Shown here one piece after another: positions 56,573 to 64,000 of a DNA stretch of 64,000 nt; position 1 is the first letter of the stretch, and each line of letters starts with the position of its first letter. The DNA comes from Uliginosibacterium sp. 31-16. GTDB taxonomy: Bacteria > Pseudomonadota > Gammaproteobacteria > Burkholderiales > Rhodocyclaceae. A model generated the notes under the pieces. The model did not search any database. It was not told the origin of the DNA and saw only the letters and a list, made by a program, of their open reading frames with translations. The stretch lies in contig NZ_JAVALZ010000002.1 in assembly GCF_030730865.1 (NCBI RefSeq), forward strand, positions 248,001-312,000. The letters run 5' to 3'. The translations under genes and the position numbers were made by a program.

Positions 56573-57400
56573 CTATTGCAGGGCTTCGTTGAGCAACTGA
56601 GCCAGCCGCAGGCCTGCGCGCTCGACCTGCTGGCGCACAACCGGCACACTGCGCTGCTGATAGGCCGCATCAAGAACAAAGGGCTCAGGCAACCTGACAT
56701 CGCTGCAAACGAATCCTGCCAGAGGTTCGTAACTGTCATGCAGGGCTACATCACGGGCTTCGATCATCCACTGCGTCGGCGCATCTGCGGCCAGGCGTTC
56801 CACACTCTCCAGCCGCGCCCCGGATTTCCAGCCTTTGAGTGCGGCGTCCAGCAGTTGCCCATCCCACACGGTATGAAAAGTGGCGTCAGGCTTCAAATCA
56901 AACCCTTCAAGCACGACTTTTGCGCTACCACCATTGCGGTTGATACCTGAATGCAAGGGCATGTGCAGATCGCCCACCAGATGCACCACCCATTTCAGGG
57001 CTTCGTTCCGCGCCCGCGGCGATTGCTGATGATCACGCAAAACAGCCGCATAACGGATGATCAGCTGGTCAACACATGCCCCATCCTTGCAGCTCCCGAG
57101 TTTCTGGCCACACACCTGATTGCTGCGCACATGCCAGCCCCTGTAGGCCGCCGGGTCTGTCTTGACGGCTACGTCGCGGATTTCATCAGGCCATGAGGCG
57201 ACCGCCGCCAGGCTCTTGCGCCCCGAGGGCTGCTCGTAGCGATCCAGATCGTCACGCAGAAGCACTTCCACCTGCGCGAGAGTCGCCGGGCTCAAATTGG
57301 CCTGTGCCAGCGCAGCGATGGCGGCATGCCCACGCCCATTCCAGGCCATGCAGGGTGAAGACAGCAGGACGGCACACAGCACCAGCCAGACGTTACGCAT
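56573..57400 (-). CDS. secreted S1/P1-type nuclease
   Basis: 275 aa. The signal peptide ends MA-WNGRGHAAIAALAQ, so the mature N-terminal Trp can ligate zinc as in nuclease P1. Other ligands: VASWPDEIRD, KWVVHLVGDLHMPLHSG (HxxxDxHxPLH) and FHTVWDGQLL. It degrades single-stranded DNA/RNA in the periplasm or outside, for nucleotide scavenging. The end of the gene is convergent with the small basic protein gene. Confidence 0.93.
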   Translation of the reverse strand: MRNVWLVLCAVLLSSPCMAWNGRGHAAIAALAQANLSPATLAQVEVLLRDDLDRYEQPSGRKSLAAVASWPDEIRDVAVKTDPAAYRGWHVRSNQVCGQKLGSCKDGACVDQLIIRYAAVLRDHQQSPRARNEALKWVVHLVGDLHMPLHSGINRNGGSAKVVLEGFDLKPDATFHTVWDGQLLDAALKGWKSGARLESVERLAADAPTQWMIEARDVALHDSYEPLAGFVCSDVRLPEPFVLDAAYQQRSVPVVRQQVERAGLRLAQLLNEALQ

Positions 57401-57415
57401 CCGGATCTCCAGAAA

Positions 57416-57622
57416 TCAGTAGTGAGGAGGAATTTCTTCACGCAAATCACGCTTCTCGGCGCTCCCTGCACTGCTGCCCTGCATCTGCTGATAGAGCAAG
57501 CGGATCTGTGCCTGCAACTGGTCGATCTGGGCTTGCTGGCGATAGACCGTACGGTTGAGTTCATCCAGCAAATCTTCGGCAAAACACAGCTTGCCTTCCA
57601 GATGATTGATGCGGTCTTCCAT
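57416..57622 (-). CDS. slyX: SlyX family protein
   Basis: 68 aa from MEDRINHLEGKLCFAEDLLD. The coiled coil ELNRTVYRQQAQIDQLQAQI and the terminal PPHY are the SlyX hallmark. Function is unknown. It lies just upstream of the nuclease gene on the same strand (15 bases). Confidence 0.92.
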   Translation of the reverse strand: MEDRINHLEGKLCFAEDLLDELNRTVYRQQAQIDQLQAQIRLLYQQMQGSSAGSAEKRDLREEIPPHY

Positions 57623-57713
57623 GCTGCCACCCGGCCTGCGGTTGAGGAGCGCGGATTGTACGCCTGGCAACAAATGGCTGATACTTCGGGCTTGCTGCAA
57701 TCAGATCATTTCC

Positions 57714-58328
57714 ATGTCCGACACCCTTCCCGGGCCGATCGCCCATACCGTTTTCGAAGACATCCAGGCCCTGCTGGTCGCTCCGCTGTTCATGGCGCTG
57801 GCCGTGGTCTTTTTCCGTCAGGCCGGCTTGCTCACTGGCGGCAGCGCCGGTCTGGCCTTTCTGCTGCATTACCTCTCGGGCTGGCGCTTTGGTCTGCTTT
57901 TTTTCCTGCTCAATCTCCCCTTCTACATCTTTGCGATCCGCTCGCTGGGCTGGTTGTTCACACTCAAGACCTTTGCCGCCATCGCCCTGCTTTCGCTCTA
58001 CAGTGAATTCCTGCCCCGGCTGATTCAGCTTGATCTGCTGCATCCGGTTTTCGCCGCCATCATGGGCGGTCTGCTGGCCGGCATCAGCCTGCTGATCCTG
58101 ATCCGCCACAAGGCCAGCCTGGGAGGGCTGGGCGTGCTGGCCATCTTCCTGCAGGAACGTTATGGCATCAGTGCCGGCAAATTCCAGATGGGCGCAGACT
58201 GCGCCATCGTGCTAGCCGCCTTTTTCGTCGTCGATCCCTGGCACGTCACCCTCTCGATCCTGGGTGCCGTCGCGTTGAACCTGGTGATCGCCGTCAATCA
58301 CAAACCCGGTCGTTACATGGGGATCTGA
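57714..58328 (+). CDS. YitT family membrane protein
   Basis: 204 aa from MSDTLPGPIAHTVFEDIQAL. Five to six membrane segments with the DUF161 pattern: FFRQAGLLTGGSAGLAFLLH, LFFLLNLPFYIFAIRSLGW, IMGGLLAGISLLILIRHKAS and LGGLGVLAIFLQERYGI. The family may transport or export small molecules; its role is not established. Its stop codon directly abuts the sseA start, so the two are co-transcribed. Confidence 0.88.
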   Translation: MSDTLPGPIAHTVFEDIQALLVAPLFMALAVVFFRQAGLLTGGSAGLAFLLHYLSGWRFGLLFFLLNLPFYIFAIRSLGWLFTLKTFAAIALLSLYSEFLPRLIQLDLLHPVFAAIMGGLLAGISLLILIRHKASLGGLGVLAIFLQERYGISAGKFQMGADCAIVLAAFFVVDPWHVTLSILGAVALNLVIAVNHKPGRYMGI

Positions 58329-59180
58329 ATGTCTTTCACCACGCTAGTTTCCGCCGAAACCCTGCAGGCAAATCTGGGCAACCCGGACTGGATCGTCTTT
58401 GACGTCCGCCACGATCTGGGCAATCTGGCCGCCGGCCGTCTGGCCTATGCGGCAGGCCACATTCCCGGTGCATTGTTCCTGCACATGGACGAAGATCTGT
58501 CCGCAGCCAAAACCGGCAGGAATGGTCGCCACCCCTTGCCGGACCGCGCGGACTTCGCCGCCCGGCTTGCGCAACTTGGCGTAAATGCCACCAGCCAGGT
58601 CGTGGTGTATGACGCACAAGGCGGAATGACTGCGGCGCGTCTGTGGTGGATGTTGCGCTGGCTGGGGCATGAAGCAGTGGCCATGCTGGATGGCGGCCTG
58701 CCCGCTTGGCAAGCGCTCGGCGGCTCGCTGGAAGCGGCGTCCCCCGGCGCTCGCCCGACAGGCACTCTGCAACTGCAGGCCTCGCTGGTCACGACCGCCT
58801 CCGCAGCCGAGGTGCTCGCCAATCTGGACACGCAAGCACGGCAGGTCATCGACGCACGCGGGCCGGATCGTTTCCGCGGTGAAAACGAGACCATGGACCC
58901 GGTGGGTGGTCATATCCCTGGTGCGCGCAATCGCTGCTTCCGCGACAATCTGCAGGCCGACAATCGCTTCAAGCCGGCAGACGTCCTGCGCCACGAATTT
59001 GCAGCCGTGCTGCAGGACACTCCGGCCAGCAAAGTGATCGCCCAGTGCGGTTCCGGCGTGACGGCCTGCCACAATCTGCTCGCCATGCAGATCGCCGGGC
59101 TGCCCGGTGCGGCCCTGTACCCCGGCTCGTGGAGTGAGTGGTGCAGTGATCCGGCCCGGCCAGTCGCTACTGGAGAATGA
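58329..59180 (+). CDS. sseA: sulfurtransferase (SseA, mercaptopyruvate/thiosulfate type)
   Basis: 283 aa with two rhodanese domains. First: DWIVFDVRHDLGNLAAGRLA and HIPGALFLHMDEDLS. Second: RQVIDARGPDRFRGENETMD and the active site AQCGSGVTACHN. The loop CGSGVTA is that of 3-mercaptopyruvate sulfurtransferases (SseA), as opposed to the CRxGxR loop of thiosulfate enzymes. Cytoplasmic sulfur transfer. Confidence 0.93.
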   Translation: MSFTTLVSAETLQANLGNPDWIVFDVRHDLGNLAAGRLAYAAGHIPGALFLHMDEDLSAAKTGRNGRHPLPDRADFAARLAQLGVNATSQVVVYDAQGGMTAARLWWMLRWLGHEAVAMLDGGLPAWQALGGSLEAASPGARPTGTLQLQASLVTTASAAEVLANLDTQARQVIDARGPDRFRGENETMDPVGGHIPGARNRCFRDNLQADNRFKPADVLRHEFAAVLQDTPASKVIAQCGSGVTACHNLLAMQIAGLPGAALYPGSWSEWCSDPARPVATGE

Positions 59181-59193
59181 AATAGGGGCAGAC

Positions 59194-59304
59194 TGAAGAG
59201 CCGCTTGCAGCGGGCCTCTTCAATCACACCCCAGCAGGAACAAGGCGCAACGCCGCTCTCCGGCCATGCCTACTGAAGAAGCAGGCTGCAGGCGGGTCTC
59301 AGCT
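59194..59304. repeat. family A palindromic repeat, multiple arms
   Basis: GAAGAGCCGCTTGCAGCGGG, CCTCTTCAATC, then CTACTGAAGAAGCAGGCTGC and GGCGGGTCTC. It lies between the convergent sseA and Mrr-like genes and ends inside the tail of the latter. Confidence 0.6.
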
Positions 59305-60195
59305 TTGCATGCCCAATGTTGCCTTGCATCGCGGAAAGGCCCGGCACCCCCAGTAGCGCCCCTGCTCGTTCTGCCGCGAAATCATCTTGAGGCCACAGGT
59401 CGGACAGGAAGGCGTGGTGTAGTCCCCCTCCACAGCCAGATTGAGCAAGCGCTGGCTTTCGTCATGCGGCAGGCGGTTGATCATCGAGAGGAACATGCGG
59501 TCATCAATCAGGGTGATCTGCATTGATTTGGCGGCACGCTGGGCCGCTTCATCAAAACTCCACGCTCCCATGAAGAACGCGCGACTCACGCCCGACTCCA
59601 CCATGCGTCGCTGCAAGGCTTCGATTGCTTCAGTACCGACTTCCTGTTCACCGCGAGCCTTGCAATGCAGCAGCGCAAAAGGCGCCTGTTCATCATCCGG
59701 CGTGCGTGCGCCCTGATAGAGGCGCACCTCCATGCTGCCATCTGCGCCCACTCCGGCCAGCTCACCAGTCAGCCCACGCTCCCGGTAGAACGCCAGGCAA
59801 ACATCAGCCATGCGCCGCCACTCCAGCACGTGCAATAACTCAACAGTCCATTTGCGCGGCTTGCTTGCTGATTGCGGCGCAGCCGCACTGACCACTGCAT
59901 CCAGCGTCGATGGGCTTGCTGCAGCATCGGAGAGCAGCACCACCGGCTCTTCATCGCCAGCCTGCGCGGGATCGTACGCCTGTTGATAACGAAACACGGC
60001 CAGTGCAGCCAGACCGAAACTCAGAATCGTCGCCAGCCACTGCACGCCAGCCACCGCATGCCCTGCATACAGGCGCGGCAGCACATAGCCCAGCAGAAAT
60101 ACGCCACAGGCCCGCCAGGCAGCAGCTTGCCAGGACAGTCCCCACAGCGGCGCAAGCGGACCCGGATCAGCCGGATGCAAACGGGTTGCTGGCAT
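59299..60195 (-). CDS. membrane-anchored Mrr-like restriction endonuclease domain protein with topoisomerase-type zinc finger
   Basis: 298 aa; GGGAGA precedes the ATG. Two membrane helices at about 25-45 and 50-68. The region 115-225 is an Mrr-type PD-(D/E)xK fold (VELLHVLEWRRMADVCLAFY, FALLHCKARGEQEVGTEAIE, where CK takes the place of the usual QxK). The C-terminal four-Cys finger is TPSCPTCGLKMIS...YWGCRAFPRCK. Such proteins are common in betaproteobacteria; their target is unknown. A decayed relative of its C-terminal part is at 7199-7480. Confidence 0.85.
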   Translation of the reverse strand: MPATRLHPADPGPLAPLWGLSWQAAAWRACGVFLLGYVLPRLYAGHAVAGVQWLATILSFGLAALAVFRYQQAYDPAQAGDEEPVVLLSDAAASPSTLDAVVSAAAPQSASKPRKWTVELLHVLEWRRMADVCLAFYRERGLTGELAGVGADGSMEVRLYQGARTPDDEQAPFALLHCKARGEQEVGTEAIEALQRRMVESGVSRAFFMGAWSFDEAAQRAAKSMQITLIDDRMFLSMINRLPHDESQRLLNLAVEGDYTTPSCPTCGLKMISRQNEQGRYWGCRAFPRCKATLGMQS

Positions 60196-60356
60196 GTACT
60201 GTCTCCCTCGAACTCCAGTTATTCATGCCCGCATGATAGACAGTTGGCGCCGACACCCTGGCCTGCAGGTGAAGGTGTTCAGACGAGTGGCGGAATCCCC
60301 TTCTCTTGCGGGCGCTAGACTTGCGCATCGGCTGATACGACCCTCTGGGGCTCTCC

Positions 60357-60863
60357 ATGAACGCCAACGCAGATCAAACTTCTCACCCCTCTCGCAGCCT
60401 GCATATCGTCGTCGCCATCGCCGCGGGGGCGCTGCTCGTGTTGCTGGCACGCATGGCCACCGACAGCCTGCTCCCGCCCCACCCGGTCGTCACCGCGCCT
60501 GTACCACAAAGCGTCGCGGCCAGTCAGCCTAGTTCTTCCCTCACCGACCCCCAGGAGGAAGACCCCGCCGTGGCATGGGCCCGCCAGGAGCGACTGGAGC
60601 GCGAAAAACAACTGATCGAGCAGAACCGTTTGCGTCGCGAGCAGAAACTCCAGGAAGCCATCGCCAGCCGCGACCAGGCGGCCGAAATTGCCCGCCTGGA
60701 TCAGGAACGCATCGATCAGGCCTGGACACGCTTCTACAAGAAGCCGAAGAAATGCGACAACGCCAGCGACCAGAGCATCATCGTCGAGTGCGGCAATCAT
60801 TACATCCGCGAGCGTCAGCGCTTCGACAAACTCTGGGCAGACGGCAAAATCTCCGCGCGATAG
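60357..60863 (+). CDS. single-pass membrane protein with coiled coil
   Basis: 168 aa. A membrane helix (about 16-33), a Pro/Ser-rich linker, a charged coiled coil (about 75-125: ARQERLEREKQLIEQNRLRR) and a Cys-containing end (KKPKKCDNASDQSIIVECGN). Unrecognised family. It precedes rlmJ by 49 bases on the same strand and may be co-transcribed. Confidence 0.75.
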   Translation: MNANADQTSHPSRSLHIVVAIAAGALLVLLARMATDSLLPPHPVVTAPVPQSVAASQPSSSLTDPQEEDPAVAWARQERLEREKQLIEQNRLRREQKLQEAIASRDQAAEIARLDQERIDQAWTRFYKKPKKCDNASDQSIIVECGNHYIRERQRFDKLWADGKISAR

Positions 60864-60912
60864 GCAACGAAACACCTACAATCCGGGCTGGATTCCGCAG
60901 ACCTCCCGCCCC

Positions 60913-61758
60913 ATGCTCAGCTATCGTCACTCCTATCACGCCGGCAATCATGCCGACGTTCTCAAGCACGCCATCCTCGTCCAGCTTCTGCGCTATCTGG
61001 GCCAGAAGGACAAGGCATTCTGGGTCATTGACACCCATGCCGGCGCCGGCATCTATGCGCTTGACTCCATCCACGCCGAGAAACTTGGCGAATACCGCGA
61101 TGGCATCGGTCGCCTGTGGGAGCGTCAGGATCTGCCCCCCATTTTTGCGGACTATGTCGCCGAGGTCCGTGCCCTCAACGGCGACGGCCCGCTGCGCGCC
61201 TATCCCGGCTCCCCCTGGCTGGCGCAACGGGCTTTGCGCGAGCAGGACCGACTACGCCTGTTTGAATTGCATGGCACCGATTTCCGCACCCTCGACAGCT
61301 ATTTTGGCCAGCACGGCAAACAGGCCATGGTGTATGCCGACGATGGTTTTGCCCACCTCAAAGCCCTGCTGCCACCGCCTCCACGACGAGCCCTGACGCT
61401 GATCGATCCCTCCTACGAGCTGCGTGAGGATTACGCCCGGCTGATCCAGGTACTGAAGGACTCGCTGTTGCGCTTCCCTACCGGCATGTATGCGATCTGG
61501 TATCCAATGCTGGCCAAACCGGAATCAAAGCAACTGCCACACAAGCTCAAGGCGCTTGGCGTTGCCAACTGGCTTCACGTATCCCTGTCGGTACGCAACC
61601 CCTCGCCAGACGGCATCGGCATGCATGGCAGCGGCATGTTCATCATCAACCCGCCCTGGACGCTGGCACAAACGCTTCAGAGCGCAATGCCCTGGCTGGT
61701 CGAAACACTGGCAACCGATCCTGGCGCCAGCTTTGCTCTGGAACACGAATCAGCCTGA
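60913..61758 (+). CDS. rlmJ: 23S rRNA (adenine-2030-N6)-methyltransferase
   Basis: 281 aa from MLSYRHSYHAGNHADVLKHA, the diagnostic N-terminus; the longer frame upstream overlaps the previous gene and is discarded. FWVIDTHAGAGIYALDS binds S-adenosylmethionine and TLIDPSYELREDYARL has the DPSYE catalytic motif (DPPY type). It methylates A2030 of 23S rRNA. Normal length. Confidence 0.96.
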   Translation: MLSYRHSYHAGNHADVLKHAILVQLLRYLGQKDKAFWVIDTHAGAGIYALDSIHAEKLGEYRDGIGRLWERQDLPPIFADYVAEVRALNGDGPLRAYPGSPWLAQRALREQDRLRLFELHGTDFRTLDSYFGQHGKQAMVYADDGFAHLKALLPPPPRRALTLIDPSYELREDYARLIQVLKDSLLRFPTGMYAIWYPMLAKPESKQLPHKLKALGVANWLHVSLSVRNPSPDGIGMHGSGMFIINPPWTLAQTLQSAMPWLVETLATDPGASFALEHESA

Positions 61759-61850
61759 CAAGCCGACATGCGAACAGGCTAGAATCACCTTGCCGTCCAG
61801 CCCGTTGTCCGGGCTTTTCAACCTCGCACCAGCACTCAAGGGAGTTATCC

Positions 61851-62198
61851 ATGCGCAAGACCATGATCGTTGCCCTCAGCACCCTGTTTGTCGCCAATGC
61901 AGCCTTCGCCGCCACCTGCGACGAACAGGCCGTCGAAAAGAAACTGGCGGGAGCAGCCAAGACCAGTTTTCTGAAGAAGTGCGAAGCCGACAGCAAATCC
62001 GCCGCCAGCGGCTGTGATGCCCAGGCTGCCGAGAAAAAACTGGCCGGCGCGGCCAAGACCAGTTTCCTGAAAAAATGTGAAGCCGATGGCAAATCTGCAG
62101 AAGCCAGCAGCGCCTGCGAAGCCCAGGCCGCAGAAAAGAAGCTGGCTGGCGCCGCCAAGAACAGTTTTGTCAAAAAATGCGTGGCTGACGCAAAGTAA
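61851..62198 (+). CDS. periplasmic protein of three PsiF-like repeats
   Basis: 115 aa. Signal peptide (cleavage after NAAFA-A) and then three tandem copies of about 32 residues, each with C-x-x-QA-x-EKKLAGAAKxSFxKKC. The Cys pairs at both ends of each repeat (six in all) suggest small disulfide-closed helical hairpins. It resembles the PsiF repeat of the E. coli phosphate-starvation protein. DNA copies are similar but not identical. GGGAG precedes the ATG. Function is unknown. Confidence 0.8.
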   Translation: MRKTMIVALSTLFVANAAFAATCDEQAVEKKLAGAAKTSFLKKCEADSKSAASGCDAQAAEKKLAGAAKTSFLKKCEADGKSAEASSACEAQAAEKKLAGAAKNSFVKKCVADAK

Positions 62199-62208
62199 AT
62201 CATCCCGC

Positions 62209-62231
62209 ACAGGGGGCGCCAAGCCCCCTGT
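62209..62231 (+). terminator. hairpin after the PsiF-repeat gene
   Basis: ACAGGGGGC-GCCAA-GCCCCCTGT, a perfect 9-bp stem, without a long T-run. Confidence 0.55.
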
Positions 62232-62342
62232 TGTCAGATTCTGCCCACAAGTACCATGACGAATCCCGCCCGGATGTCGTCAACACCTTAATTCCGTAGA
62301 ACCTGCTACTGCCCGGCCCCTGCTGGCGCCCTGAGCCATTCG

Positions 62343-64000
62343 ATGATGAATCTGCTGTGGATCAAGAATCTGTCCGGCCAGCATGTCAGAGCCGGCGGCA
62401 AACCTCTGCTCCTGCGTCGCCTGCGCCATGGTGTACTGTTTTTCTATTTCCTCACGCTGCTCATGGTGCTGCTGGCAACCGCCTGGCTCAGCCTGCAGGA
62501 CTATCGCAACACCTTGCAGGAAGCAGAGCGCCAATCCCTCTCGCTGGCCCGTTCGCTGGAAGAGCACACCACCCGTTCGCTGGTCTCTGTGGAACAGGCC
62601 ATGCAGAATCTGGTGGAAGATTTTGGCCGTGCCGGTGGTGTCGAACGCATGGACGAACACTGGGCTCACGAGCGCCTCAAGAGCAAGGTCGAGCTGACCC
62701 CACAGATCCGCGCCATCATCGCCATGGATGCAAAAGGCATCCTGCAGGCACATGGCCTCGAATATCCGACCCGACGGGTCAACCTCTCTGACCGCACCTA
62801 CTTCTCCTATCACCAGAACAGGAACGACATCCGCCTGCGCATTGGCGAGCCCATCATCAGCCGCACGGATTACAAGTGGCTGATTCCGGTCACCCGACGC
62901 ATCAACACCCCTGACAACAGCTTCGGCGGTGTCATGCTTTCGGGTGTGGAGCCCGATTACTTCCTGCACTTCTACGACTCCCTGCATCTGGATCGCGGGA
63001 CCCGCATCCAGTTGATGCGCAGCGACGGCATCCTGCTGCTCAACTACCCGCTGGACATCACCTTGCTGGGCACCAACCTCCGGGACAACGACCCGGATGG
63101 TTTTGCGCGACTGCAAGCCAGCAACACCGCGTTCCTGCCCAAACCCCGCGAAAGTGGCAAGCAGTTCATTGCCCAGCTGGCCAGCGCGGACATGCCGATT
63201 GTCGTGCGCATCATCACCGACGGCGATCATGTCCTCGCAAAATTCTCCCAGGACACCCGCGTCCGCATCGCATCTGCCACGCTGGTGCTGCTGATAATGA
63301 CCAGCATGCTGTTCCTGCTGTTGCGGCAGATCCATCGTGTCGAGGATTCCGAATCGCGCCTGCATCTGACCCAGTTTGCAGTCGACGAATCCCCTGACAT
63401 GATCCTGTGGTGTGACCAGAATGGTCGTGTGCGCTACGCCAACCGGCGCCTGGCCGAATTGAGCCAGCACACTCCCACCGAGTTGCTGGGCCTCGCCTTT
63501 GCCGACCTGATCGGTAATGGCGATCTGCGCTGGGAAAAACTTCACGCCGAACTACAGGCGCAGCAACGCCTGAATCTGGAAAGTGTGCTGCGCCGCAAGA
63601 GCGGAGCACTGGTGCCGGTGGAGCTGACCCTTTCGCTGATTGCCGACAAGCAACGTCAATACCTGTGCATTACGGCGCGCGACATCACGGAACGGCACGC
63701 GGCCCAGCAGGAGCTGCGCCGTCATCGCGACCACCTGCAGGATCTGGTGGCCGAGCGCACTGCCGAAATCCGTACCATGCTCGACGCCAATCCGCTGGCC
63801 ATCGTGCTCAGCGTGCACGACCACATGCAGCTGGTCAATCCGGCATTCGAAGCCCTGTTCGGCTACAGCATGAACAGCATCAGCGGCCTGCCCGAAAGCC
63901 TGATCCATGCCTCAGCCGCCAGCCATAGCACGGTGCGCAGCGCCATCCAGAGCCGCATTTCACTGGGTGGCACCTATCGTGGCGAAGCCGAATTGCGCCG
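62343..64000 (+). CDS. membrane sensor protein with Cache and PAS domains (3' truncated by window end)
   Basis: At least 552 aa; the frame stays open to the window edge. Start at MMNLLWIKNLSGQHVR. A membrane helix at about 35-55, then a double-Cache periplasmic sensor (about 65-295: RTYFSYHQNRNDIRLRIGEP, SFGGVMLSGVEPDYFLHFYD), a second helix near 315-335 and a PAS domain (QFAVDESPDMILWCDQNGRV, RYANRRLAEL; ends LCITARDITERHAAQQ). A second PAS begins near 480 (LDANPLAIVLSVHDHMQLVN, PAFEALFGYS). The output domain lies beyond the window: histidine kinase, GGDEF or EAL. The minus-strand frame 62280-63545 is its shadow. Confidence 0.88.
   Translation, partial: MMNLLWIKNLSGQHVRAGGKPLLLRRLRHGVLFFYFLTLLMVLLATAWLSLQDYRNTLQEAERQSLSLARSLEEHTTRSLVSVEQAMQNLVEDFGRAGGVERMDEHWAHERLKSKVELTPQIRAIIAMDAKGILQAHGLEYPTRRVNLSDRTYFSYHQNRNDIRLRIGEPIISRTDYKWLIPVTRRINTPDNSFGGVMLSGVEPDYFLHFYDSLHLDRGTRIQLMRSDGILLLNYPLDITLLGTNLRDNDPDGFARLQASNTAFLPKPRESGKQFIAQLASADMPIVVRIITDGDHVLAKFSQDTRVRIASATLVLLIMTSMLFLLLRQIHRVEDSESRLHLTQFAVDESPDMILWCDQNGRVRYANRRLAELSQHTPTELLGLAFADLIGNGDLRWEKLHAELQAQQRLNLESVLRRKSGALVPVELTLSLIADKQRQYLCITARDITERHAAQQELRRHRDHLQDLVAERTAEIRTMLDANPLAIVLSVHDHMQLVNPAFEALFGYSMNSISGLPESLIHASAASHSTVRSAIQSRISLGGTYRGEAELR

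Noticed and set aside
62280-63545. Long minus-strand frame of 421 codons
   Set aside because: It is the mirror of the Cache/PAS sensor gene on the plus strand, whose frame shows recognisable domains and runs to the window end. The minus frame has no recognisable domain.

Overview
The window is GC-rich, gene-dense bacterial DNA. Gene content suggests a betaproteobacterium, perhaps Rhodocyclales or a neighbour: DctP-type solute receptors, long-form ArgG, SlyD, SlyX, RlmJ, YcaQ, DUF2789 and DUF1653 proteins, and c-di-GMP signalling genes. This placement is an inference from gene content. No rRNA, tRNA, CRISPR array, transposase or phage structural gene was seen.

The main theme is secreted pectin breakdown. 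Six pectinolytic enzymes are scattered among housekeeping genes: a PL1 pectate lyase lipoprotein (10581-12803), a GH28 polygalacturonase lipoprotein (19928-22018), a PL22 oligogalacturonate lyase (28275-29432), a PL9-like lyase (31904-33535), a PL10 pectate lyase (39884-41077) and a second PL1 lyase (49247-51094). The PL9 and second PL1 proteins share an N-terminal cysteine module and a poly-serine linker, and their genes share a conserved upstream element with a small inverted repeat. A subtilase with a Ser/Gly linker and a C-terminal sorting-like tail (17400-19118) belongs to the same secretome. Two orphan DctP receptors (378-1364, 15896-16882) lie nearby without TRAP permease genes. Between them is a chemoreceptor whose C-terminus is an entire DctP-like domain (13245-15320).

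Layout: 0-4 kb holds a DctP receptor and a class A PBP. 4.3-7.1 kb is an AT-rich foreign island with a two-gene operon, an SF1 helicase with a NERD-like N-terminus plus a DUF2290-like protein, which is a candidate defence system. Next to it is a decayed Mrr/zinc-finger gene fragment. 7.5-10.4 kb has a membrane protein, a LysR regulator and a DUF554 protein. 10.5-34 kb carries most pectinases, the receptors, katG, an MBL-fold lipoprotein, a beta-propeller lipoprotein, pterin dehydratase and argG. 34-49 kb is mostly housekeeping: HDOD, SlyD, an OYE reductase with its ArsR regulator, a metallopeptidase, a DJ-1 protein, a diguanylate cyclase, YcaQ, and a YgiD/DoxX pair opposite a LysR gene. 51-64 kb has an orphan ParA, hemerythrin, PAP2, acyltransferase, PilZ, YkgJ, S1/P1 nuclease, SlyX, YitT, SseA, an Mrr-like membrane protein, RlmJ, a PsiF-repeat protein and a truncated Cache/PAS sensor.

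Many intergenic gaps contain a dispersed palindromic repeat built on GAAGAGCCGC/GCGGCTCTTC. Other repeat types and two gene remnants are also present.
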